Assembly: GCF_009862265.1 (NCBI RefSeq)
Contig: NZ_WWGX01000035.1
Location: 274,947-319,417, forward strand
Direction: 5' to 3'
DNA: 44,471 nucleotides
DNA from: Streptomyces sp. SID8352
Lineage (GTDB): Bacteria; Actinomycetota; Actinomycetes; Streptomycetales; Streptomycetaceae
Under the pieces are notes generated by a model. It ran no database searches. It was not told where the DNA came from and worked only from the letters and a program-made list of their open reading frames with translations. Each line of letters starts with the position of its first letter. Within the stretch, counting starts at the first letter, position 1. Positions 34,755 through 41,642 of this stretch are shown one piece after another. The position numbers were made by a program, and so were the translations under genes.

Positions 34755-35483
34755 TCACCCGCGCTCGCCCGCCCTCACCAGACCCGCCTCATAGGCGGCG
34801 ATCACCGCCTGCGCCCGGTCACGGACCCGGAGCTTCGCGAAGAGCGCGGTGATGTGGTTCTTCACCGTCGACGGACTGATGAACATCTCCGCGGCGATCC
34901 CCGTGTTGCCCAGGCCGGTGGCGATCAGCCGCCACACCTCGCGCTCGCGCGGCGTCAGCCCGTCCGGGACACCCGCGCGCACGGCCCCGGCAGGCTCCGC
35001 CGGGCGCCGCGGGGCCGTCACGTACGAGGAGATCAGACGGGTCAGCAGGCGCGGGGCGACCACCGCCTCGCCGGTGCGGACCACACGCAGCGCTGTGACC
35101 AGCTCCTCGGGCGAGGCGTCCTTGGGCAGGAAGCCGCAGGCGCCCGCGCGCAGCGCGTCCACCACGCACTCGTCGAGGTCGAAGGTGCTCAGCGCGAGGA
35201 CCCGGCAGCCCGGCACCTCCCGGGTGAGCCGTCCCGTGGCGGCGACGCCGTCCAGGACCGGCATCCGGATGTCCATGACCACCACATCGGGCCGCAGCCG
35301 CCGCGCGAGTTCCACGGCCTGTGCCCCGTCGGCGGCCTCGCCGACGACCTCGACGCCGGGTTCCGGCCCGAGCATGAGCACCAGGCCGTGGCGCACGAGG
35401 AGTTGGTCATCGGCGATCAGCACGCGGACGACCGAGGGACCCGCCGCCCCCGCCCCGCTCCCACCGTCCGCCGTCCCGCTCAT
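34755..35483 (-). CDS. NarL/FixJ-type response regulator
   Basis: 242 aa. The receiver domain has the acidic pair D25 and D26, phospho-acceptor D71 (VVVMDIRMP), a switch serine/threonine in LALSTFD, and a conserved lysine in FLPKD. A LuxR-type helix-turn-helix follows at about 175-235 (LTPREREVWRLIATGLGNTGIAAEMFISPSTVKNHITALFAKL). The ATG overlaps the stop of the kinase gene, so the pair is translationally coupled. Confidence 0.95.
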   Translation of the reverse strand: MSGTADGGSGAGAAGPSVVRVLIADDQLLVRHGLVLMLGPEPGVEVVGEAADGAQAVELARRLRPDVVVMDIRMPVLDGVAATGRLTREVPGCRVLALSTFDLDECVVDALRAGACGFLPKDASPEELVTALRVVRTGEAVVAPRLLTRLISSYVTAPRRPAEPAGAVRAGVPDGLTPREREVWRLIATGLGNTGIAAEMFISPSTVKNHITALFAKLRVRDRAQAVIAAYEAGLVRAGERG

Positions 35484-36670
35484 CGCAGCGCTCCCTCGTC
35501 CGTCGGCAGCGGCAGCCGGGCCGCGACCCGGTAGCCCCGGCCCTCGCGCCGGCCCGTCTCCAGCAACCCGCCGTGCAGCGCGACGCGTTCACGCATACCG
35601 ATCAGGCCGTACCCGGAACCGGGCGCGGACACGGAGCCCTCCGCCGCCCCGTCCCCGCCGTCCAGCACTTCCACCGTCGTCTCATGCTCCCCGTACGTGA
35701 GGCACACGCGTGCGCGGGCACCGCTCCCCGCGTGCTTGCGGGTGTTCGTCAGCGCCTCCTGCACGACACGGAACACCGTCAGCTGCATACCGGCCGGCAA
35801 CTGACGTAAGGGCCCCCGCACTTCGAACTCCGTGGGCAGGCCCGCCGCACACGACTCGGCGACGATCCGCTCCAGGTCCGCGACGCCCGGATGGGGCACG
35901 GCCGTCGTCCCCCGCGCTTCCCCGTCGGCCCGCAGCACGTCGAGGAGCTGCCGCATCTCGTGCAGCGCCGCGCAGCTCAGCCCCTCCAGGGTGACGAGGG
36001 CATCCCGCACGACCTCCGGGTCCCGGTCCAGGTTGGCGCGGGCACCGCCCGCCATCAGCCGCATCGTCGTGACGTGATGGGCGACGATGTCGTGCATCTC
36101 GCGGGCGATACGGCGCCGCTCGTCGGCCACGGCCCGCTCGGCGAGCAGCCCGCGGTTCGCCTCCACCTCCCGCTGCCAGCGACCGACCACGAGCCCGGCC
36201 ACGACCACGAACAGCACGCCCGCGCAGTTCCCCGCCAGATTCAGGAACGAGACCCGCGACCAGGGCACCTGCGCGACCAGGGGCAGCACCGCACTCACCA
36301 GGGACGCCGGCACGTACACGGCGGGGCCCCGCAGGCGCACGAGGGAATAGAGGGCGACGACCATGGCAGCGTTGAAGCCCTGCCCCACCGGCCAGCTCAG
36401 ATGGACGGCGAGCCCGACGGCCAGGACGGCGACGAAGGCGAGCACCGGGGCTCGCCGCCGAAGGAGGAGCACCAGGACGGACACCGCCATCGGCAGACAG
36501 CCGGCCACGGGAACGAACCCCTGCACATCCTGGCTGGTGAGAACGAAGCCGATCAGATCGAGAGCCGCTGCACCGACGGCGACGAGGACGTCGTTACGGG
36601 TCCAGGACACGGTCCCGCCGGAAAACGGCCCGCTGTGCCTCGCGGCGGGCGCGGCAGGGGATGTGGGCAT
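35480..36670 (-). CDS. Sensor histidine kinase (HisKA_3 / NarX type)
   Basis: About 396 aa. Several N-terminal membrane helices (about 27-165) are followed by a dimerisation domain with phospho-accepting H193 in RRRIAREMHDIVAHHV and a C-terminal HATPase with GSGYGLIGMRERVALHGG. There is no large extracellular domain, so it probably senses a membrane-related signal. The ATG at 36670 follows GAAGGAA; the same frame runs far upstream but that part is not protein-like. It phosphorylates the overlapping response regulator. The neighbouring SdpI-like gene is divergent from it. Confidence 0.92.
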   Translation of the reverse strand: MPTSPAAPAARHSGPFSGGTVSWTRNDVLVAVGAAALDLIGFVLTSQDVQGFVPVAGCLPMAVSVLVLLLRRRAPVLAFVAVLAVGLAVHLSWPVGQGFNAAMVVALYSLVRLRGPAVYVPASLVSAVLPLVAQVPWSRVSFLNLAGNCAGVLFVVVAGLVVGRWQREVEANRGLLAERAVADERRRIAREMHDIVAHHVTTMRLMAGGARANLDRDPEVVRDALVTLEGLSCAALHEMRQLLDVLRADGEARGTTAVPHPGVADLERIVAESCAAGLPTEFEVRGPLRQLPAGMQLTVFRVVQEALTNTRKHAGSGARARVCLTYGEHETTVEVLDGGDGAAEGSVSAPGSGYGLIGMRERVALHGGLLETGRREGRGYRVAARLPLPTDEGALR

Positions 36671-37069
36671 GGTGTTCCTTCCTCGGCCCTCTCTTGACAC
36701 CTCGACATACATTCTTCCCGGGCTCAGGCCCCCGTCGTGGGGCCCGAGGACGATCCCGCCCTGGGAGCAGGATCCCGGTCGGCCCCCGGGGGGGCACCGC
36801 GCTGCCGACCGCCATCCCGCTCCCGCCCGGATGGCCCGCGCGGTCCCGCCGACACGCTGAAGGCGGACCGGGAGCGGCGGAGCGGCGGCTCTCCCCCTGC
36901 CGGAGACAAGAAGCCGAAACCCGTGCCGGGACCCACCGCCTTCAGAACGGCCTCCCCAGCAGCGGCCGAGGGCGCGTGCGATCGTTGGGTGGCCACGTGG
37001 GTGAACGCGCATACCGCGGACCCGGGCAGGGTGGCCGTCGATGATGTCCGTGCTCTGGAAGGAAGAACA
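36671..37069. other. Divergent gap between kinase and SdpI-like genes
   Basis: 399 bases without a recognised gene. TTGACA occurs at 36694-36699 on the plus strand, but no matching -10 follows at 16-19 bases. The gap presumably holds both promoters. Confidence 0.4.
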
Positions 37070-37456
37070 GTGGATCCGATCGCGGGATGGGTCTTCGGGA
37101 CGGGTCTGATGACGCTGGGCATGCTGATCCACTACGTGAGGAACCAGGTGGCGAACGGGAACATCGGGCGGAATTCCGCGGTGGGCATCCGTACCAGGGC
37201 CACGATGTCCTCCGACAGCGCCTGGGAAGCCGGTCATGCCTCGGCGGGACCGCTGCTGGCCGCGACCTTCCTCACCGCTTACGCGGCCGGTGCGCTCACC
37301 CTGGCCGTTGCCCTCGCTGCGACACTGAGCGGTGGCGGCAACCCGGCGGTCATCGCCGTTCCGCTGACCGGATACGGAGCCGCCCTCGTGTTCCTCGTCG
37401 CAGCGGCAGTCAAGGCGAACGCGGCCGCACGCGAAGCCGACCGCCCCAGCGGCTGA
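37070..37456 (+). CDS. SdpI/YhfL-like membrane protein
   Basis: 128 aa with three predicted membrane helices (about 5-22, 58-80, 86-110). Between the first and second lies the conserved SdpI-family segment IGRNSAVGIRTRATMSSDSAWEAGH. In Bacillus, SdpI gives immunity to a secreted killing peptide, but most actinobacterial members have no known role. The start is GTG 37070, behind GGAAGGAAGA. It stands next to a two-component system; a signalling link is possible but not shown. Confidence 0.8.
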   Translation: MDPIAGWVFGTGLMTLGMLIHYVRNQVANGNIGRNSAVGIRTRATMSSDSAWEAGHASAGPLLAATFLTAYAAGALTLAVALAATLSGGGNPAVIAVPLTGYGAALVFLVAAAVKANAAAREADRPSG

Positions 37457-37619
37457 GCGCTCCCGAAAGGCGTGTGCCGGCGAGTAGTCACCGAAGCCGC
37501 GACGCAGGGACCCCGAACACGCCCGACACCCGGGGGAGTCGAGCTCCGCCGATTCGCACAGCGGAGGGAAGCGGGTGAGCACGTGGTGCTCCACGTCCGC
37601 GCGGCCTGCTCCACCGGCG

Positions 37620-38048
37620 TCAGGAAGCGGCCGCGCGCGCCGCCTCCAGCTCGGCCACCAGCCGCACGACCCGCCTGTTCCGGGCCCGGCCGAAGCTGTG
37701 GCCCGACAGCATGTACAGCTGGTCCGTCCCGCCGGAGGCCAGCACCAGCTCCGGGACGTCGGACGAGTAGACCGTGCCCGACAGGACGGCCACCCGCACC
37801 TCCCGGATGTCCGCCCACGCGTGGGAGCGCGCGTTGAACAGCCCGGAGTACCTCAGCCCGTCCGGCCCGTAACGGACGCCGAACACCGGCGCGCGGAACG
37901 TCAGCACCGCACCCGGCACACCCAGGATGACGACCGGCAGCAGATGGACCGCCTGCCTCACTCCCGTCGCCATCGCGACGGCGACCAGCAGGCACGCACC
38001 GCCCATCAGGAAGTAACCGAGCGCCCCGAGAGGACGCCTCTTCCGCAT
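37620..38048 (-). CDS. Small membrane protein with bacterial PH-like domain
   Basis: 142 aa. Two N-terminal hydrophobic segments (about 10-28 and 33-52) are followed by a beta-rich segment resembling bacterial PH domains (YGPDGLRYSGLFNARSHAWADIREVRV), then a C-terminal helix. Proteins like this are common in Streptomyces and have no known function. It converges on the SdpI-like gene, with 163 bases between. Confidence 0.7.
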   Translation of the reverse strand: MRKRRPLGALGYFLMGGACLLVAVAMATGVRQAVHLLPVVILGVPGAVLTFRAPVFGVRYGPDGLRYSGLFNARSHAWADIREVRVAVLSGTVYSSDVPELVLASGGTDQLYMLSGHSFGRARNRRVVRLVAELEAARAAAS

Positions 38049-38558
38049 GTCTGCCCCCCGGCTCCCTGGCGTGCGGCGCCAACCGAGGTCCGGGGCCGCC
38101 GTGATCGTCCACGGACCAGTCTACGAAGGGCGGGCCGCACCGCCGGGGGCGGAGCCGCCCATCCACTGACACGGGCCGGCACCGACCCGCTCCTTCCCCG
38201 CCGTGCGGCAGGACGGCCTCCCCGGTCCCCACACCCTCGCGGCCGGCCGCCGGCAGCCTCCGTCGTCACGACCTGCCGGCCTGGAGACACCTCGTGCCGA
38301 GAAGCGCACCGCACGGTGAGTGACTTCGCCCGGCGGGGCGGAGACGAGAGTCCCCCGTGGGGTCTCGCCGCCGCATTCGCTGCTGCTGCGGACGTCCGCG
38401 TCGGGGATGAACCCCAAGAGTGGAGCAACTCGGCGCGGGGTGTGCCGCACGGGCGCAGGTGCCCTCGCGGACGCCGCGCGGCACCTCGGCGTGGGCCTTG
38501 GCCGTGTGTCTCCTCGACTGCCTGGGCGACGGTGGGCTCGTCGGCCCGTCGATCAGTC
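38049..38558. other. Gap between conserved left part and telomere module
   Basis: No gene is recognised. A long plus-strand frame through here is a GC3 artefact. This gap is the natural boundary between the metabolic region and the telomere operon. Confidence 0.4.
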
Positions 38559-38614
38559 CGATAACTCTGCAACTTGTTGCAAAGTATCCCAATCGCTGAT
38601 AACCTTGCAACAAG
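38559..38614. promoter_or_regulatory. Repeat operator upstream of the telomere operon
   Basis: An AT-rich island with GATAACTCTGCAAC (38560-38573) and GATAACCTTGCAAC (38599-38612), direct repeats with 12 of 14 bases equal and 39 bases apart. TGCAAC-TT-GTTGCA (38568-38581) is a palindrome, and CTTGTTGCAA (38573-38582) recurs inverted at 38605-38614. The sites end about 30 bases before the first gene of the operon. They probably bind a regulator such as the XRE-domain Tap protein encoded in the same operon, or serve in replication. Confidence 0.6.
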
Positions 38615-38646
38615 TCAAAGAGTTCACTGACGGGAGGGCGGACGAG

Positions 38647-38979
38647 GTGCTGCAGATCCAACTGGGAGCCGAGCGGCCCGCTGACGCCGGCGACGGGCTG
38701 GGACGCGCCACGACCGGATGGCGCCCCGGCATGTCCGAGGACGAAGCCTGGCAGACAGGGCGCGGCATCTGGAAGTTCAACGCCGACCGGGCCCTGTCCC
38801 AGGACGAGGCGCAGATCATCAACACCGAGGGCACGGTACTCGCGGTCGCGAGGATCACCGGCATCTCCAAGCACGGGGACCGCTACGCCCTCGAGGGCGA
38901 CCTGCTGCGCGGCGATGCGCGGGTGGGCCGGCCCACACCGAGCCCGCACCTGTCCCGTAACCCCGTCACCTACATCTGA
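38647..38979 (+). CDS. 110-aa protein of unknown function, first gene of the telomere operon
   Basis: 110 aa from GTG 38647, which has GGGAGGG 8 bases upstream; the longer open frame further upstream crosses the operator repeats and is rejected. Residues 28 to the end read MSEDEAWQTGRGIWKFNADRA, AQIINTEGTVLAVARITGISKHGDRYALEG and end in TPSPHLSRNPVTYI. The run GIWKF...A...EGTVLAVARI resembles the compact PUA-like modules (G-x-W-K ... A ... G-x-V ... I) found in some nucleic acid-interacting proteins, but I do not recognise the family with confidence. It lies 12 bases before tap in the same direction, so it is probably made together with Tap and Tpg. Confidence 0.7.
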   Translation: MLQIQLGAERPADAGDGLGRATTGWRPGMSEDEAWQTGRGIWKFNADRALSQDEAQIINTEGTVLAVARITGISKHGDRYALEGDLLRGDARVGRPTPSPHLSRNPVTYI

Positions 38980-38991
38980 GAGAGCGGACCG

Positions 38992-40527
38992 ATGAGCGAC
39001 TTCGACGCGATCGACTCGCTGCTCGCCTCTCTCACCCCTAAACCCGCACTCCCCGAAGCACGGGTACGCCGCGAGCTGCGTGAGCGGGCCGGCCTGTCGA
39101 AGGCCCAGCTGGCCAGGACCCTCGGCGTGAGCCCCTCCACGATCACAGGGTGGGAGACCGGCCGGGACCCGTCCGGAGAACTCAGGACGAAGTACGCCTA
39201 CCTCCTGGACGGCCTGGCCGCGAAACTCGCCCCCCCCACCCCGCAGCCCGCAGACGAAGCCACCGCGCCCCCGCCCGCGCCGGACGAGACCACAACGCCT
39301 CCGGCACCCGGGCCGGCCGCAGACGACGACCTGGACGACGTCGAAGCTCTGGCCGCGCCTGAGCCGTGCGTCCTGTGCAGACAGCCGGCCCGCCACCAGG
39401 TCGCCGGTTTCCCCCAGCACCTCGACCCCGCCCAGTGCGCCGCCACTGCCCCCGCACCCACACCCGGCACCCCCACTACACGGACGGAGGGCCGTACCGC
39501 GAAGCCGGCAAAGACCGTGCCCGCGGGCAGCCGTGCGCCGACGGTGTCCGACACCGACCCGTCCAGCCCCATCACGGCGGCAGTGGCCGAAACGCTCAAG
39601 GCACACGAGGGCGATGTGGAGGCGGCGACCACAGCACTGGTCAAGCGGGCGATCCCGGATGCGATGGCCCTGCTGGACGAGACCCGCAGAGGCGGCCGCT
39701 ACGCCGTCATCGCCCACCCCTGGATCCCCGACATCCTCCGCAAGCAATCCGCACGCGGCGCCGACCAGATCTGGGAAGCCCGCCCCAAGTGGAGCCGCCC
39801 CGAACTCCCCGCAGGCCGACACGAGGTGACGGCCCTGGACATCAACGGCGCCTACCTCAGCGCACTCAAGACGCACCTTCCGCTCGGCCAACTGGAGCAC
39901 ACCACCGGCAACAGGCACGACCGCCGCCGCGCCGGCGTCCACCTGATCACCCCGCCCGCATGGGAGCACGACGCGTACCTGCCCAACCCGATCGGCAACC
40001 GTGACGAACCCGGCCCCCTGTGGGTCACCGAACCCACCCTGCGCCTGCTGCTGCGCCTGTCCGGCCCGAAGCACGGCCTGTGCGAACCCCCCGAGATCCA
40101 CGAGTCGTTCACCTCGGGGGCGACGGAGAGCCTGCTGGAGAAGTTCCGCATCACCCTCAAGAACGCCCGCGACACCGCGATCGCCGCCGACGACGAAGTG
40201 ACGCTGGAATACGTGAAAGCGATGTACTCGAAGTTCGTCTCCACGATGGGGGAGTCGAACTACAACCGGGAGCTGTACCGCCCCGACTGGATGCACCTGA
40301 TCCGCTCGCAGGCCTTCGCCAACCTCTGGGCCAAAGCCCTCAAGGCACACGACGCCGGCCTGACGGTCGTCCGAGTGATGGGCACCGACGAACTCCACGT
40401 CGTCGGCGACTGGCGGCGTGTCTTCCCCGAAGGCCGCGGAGTTCCCGAGGTGAAGGTCAAGGACGTGTACGCCGTCGGCACCGCGCCCGCAGACCCGGCC
40501 GCCGCCGGACAGACCGACGAGAACTGA
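38992..40527 (+). CDS. tap: Telomere-associated protein Tap-like, with XRE domain and polymerase-like motifs
   Basis: 511 aa, shorter than archetypal Streptomyces Tap (about 700-740 aa from memory). Domains in order: helix-turn-helix of XRE type (about 24-75; GLSKAQLARTLGVSPSTITGWETG), a Pro/Ala-rich linker, a possible zinc site (C126, C129, H143, C149) and a C-terminal domain from about 195. That domain has ALDINGAYLSAL (281-292), YVKAMYSKFVSTMGES (407-422) and VMGTDELHVV (462-471), which resemble motifs A, B and C of family B DNA polymerases. Tap binds telomere DNA and recruits the terminal protein; polymerase/primase activity has been reported for a Tap, as I recall. It lies 16 bases before tpg. 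Confidence 0.8.
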   Translation: MSDFDAIDSLLASLTPKPALPEARVRRELRERAGLSKAQLARTLGVSPSTITGWETGRDPSGELRTKYAYLLDGLAAKLAPPTPQPADEATAPPPAPDETTTPPAPGPAADDDLDDVEALAAPEPCVLCRQPARHQVAGFPQHLDPAQCAATAPAPTPGTPTTRTEGRTAKPAKTVPAGSRAPTVSDTDPSSPITAAVAETLKAHEGDVEAATTALVKRAIPDAMALLDETRRGGRYAVIAHPWIPDILRKQSARGADQIWEARPKWSRPELPAGRHEVTALDINGAYLSALKTHLPLGQLEHTTGNRHDRRRAGVHLITPPAWEHDAYLPNPIGNRDEPGPLWVTEPTLRLLLRLSGPKHGLCEPPEIHESFTSGATESLLEKFRITLKNARDTAIAADDEVTLEYVKAMYSKFVSTMGESNYNRELYRPDWMHLIRSQAFANLWAKALKAHDAGLTVVRVMGTDELHVVGDWRRVFPEGRGVPEVKVKDVYAVGTAPADPAAAGQTDEN

Positions 40528-40543
40528 CAGGCCAGGAGTTCAC

Positions 40544-41116
40544 GTGCCCGATCGCACCATCGATTTCGGCAAGTACGGCGCCCAAGGCGTCAAGGGCCAC
40601 GAAGCCGTCGCCCGCCGACTCGACGCCCTCGCCGACTTCATCACTTCTCCTGTCACCACCCGGCGCGGCCTCATGGCCCGTCTGCACTACCTCACCCGCA
40701 CCCCCCGCGCCCGCGCTGCCGCATACGACGCGGGCCTGACCGTCACCGACCGCACCCTGAAGGCATGGCTGGCCGGCACCCGCAACCCCACCAAACACAA
40801 CCTCGCCCGGGTCGAAGCCGCCTACCGCACGGTCCGCCGCCACAACGTCGCCCGCTACCTCCTGGCGCGCCTCAACCGCGCCGGCCGGGGCACCCGCGTC
40901 GAGATCCACCCGCTCAACCAGTCCGGCGTGAGCACCGCCCACCAGCGGGCCGTGGAATTCCGCACCCTCAACATCCGCCACTGGGAGGCCATCATCGACG
41001 CCTGGTCCACCGGCGACGACCGGGCCCTGGGCGACGCCTGGATCGAGCAGATCATCGACCTCGGCTCGCAATGGGGCCAGTACGAGTACGTCACCAACAT
41101 CGGCTTCGCCGCCTGA
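40544..41116 (+). CDS. tpg: Terminal protein Tpg-like
   Basis: 190 aa, the usual Tpg length (about 185). The central helix-turn-helix (about 55-92; GLTVTDRTLKAWLAGTRNPTKHNLARVEAAY) followed by an arginine-rich stretch and the acidic C-terminal half match the Tpg layout. Terminal proteins are covalently attached to the 5' ends of linear Streptomyces DNA and prime end patching; the acceptor is a threonine in the middle of the protein, for which T117 is a candidate here. The start is GTG 40544 behind AGGAG. The C-terminus (SQWGQYEYVTNIGFAA) differs from archetypal Tpg, as I remember it. Gene order tap-tpg is the known one. Confidence 0.75.
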   Translation: MPDRTIDFGKYGAQGVKGHEAVARRLDALADFITSPVTTRRGLMARLHYLTRTPRARAAAYDAGLTVTDRTLKAWLAGTRNPTKHNLARVEAAYRTVRRHNVARYLLARLNRAGRGTRVEIHPLNQSGVSTAHQRAVEFRTLNIRHWEAIIDAWSTGDDRALGDAWIEQIIDLGSQWGQYEYVTNIGFAA

Positions 41117-41376
41117 ACCCCACACACTGCACCACACCCGAAAACCGACCTACACGGCCGAACTGTCTCCAGGCTCTCGGCGTGGTGGACGGTGATGGGA
41201 TCCTCGACATTAAAGGAGCCCTGTCAACTTCCCGGTGACCATCCCCTGCCCTACTAGAAGATCCACCGCTGTGCGGCATGTCCGCCGTTCTGTAGCCGAC
41301 GTGCCTCCAGAGCACGCGACGACGGGGCCGGAAGACCAGCCCCGAACCCTTGCCGGAGGGGCCTGTGGAGAGAATC
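41117..41376. other. Spacer after tpg
   Basis: 260 bases with no recognised gene, hairpin or promoter. GC content falls slightly around the AAAGGAG at 41213-41219, but no start codon in a long frame follows it. Confidence 0.4.
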
Positions 41377-41593
41377 GTGAGCGGTGCTGACCATGTACAC
41401 GATGCGGAGACGGCCCGCCGTCGGCAGCAGCAGTTCCTGCCGCCGCCCGAGCTGCACCCGGACCTTGTGACCAGGACCGACCAACGCCATCTACGGCGCC
41501 TGCACAGCCGCGGAGCACCGGAAAGCTGCGGACACCGCCGTCGCCCCGGTCGACGGACTCCAGGTGCGGGAAGCGGACTTCCTCCACCAGTAA
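41377..41593 (+). pseudogene. Probable frameshifted small gene
   Basis: GTG 41377 lies 6 bases after GGAGAG and opens a frame reading MSGADHVHDAETARRRQQQFLPPPELHPDLV. The next plausible coding frame is displaced by +1 from about 41468 and reads GPTNAIYGACTAAEHRKAADTAVAPVDGLQVREADFLHQ to a TAA at 41591-41593, with strongly GC3-biased codons. One extra base between about 41460 and 41475 would explain this, giving an intact protein of about 70 aa. I do not recognise the product. It precedes the helicase gene by 49 bases. Confidence 0.4.
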
Positions 41594-41642
41594 CCTCCCC
41601 TCTGCCCCGCGACGTTCAGCCGATTCCCCCAAGGACCATCTG

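Noticed and set aside
37575..38564. 329-residue open frame opposite the PH-domain gene
   Set aside because: Arg/Pro-rich composition, no motif, and it overlaps a better-supported gene.
38320..38646. Longer N-terminus for the 110-aa protein, starting at 38320
   Set aside because: It would run through the AT-rich operator repeats and has no ribosome binding site, whereas GTG 38647 has GGGAGGG at 8 bases.
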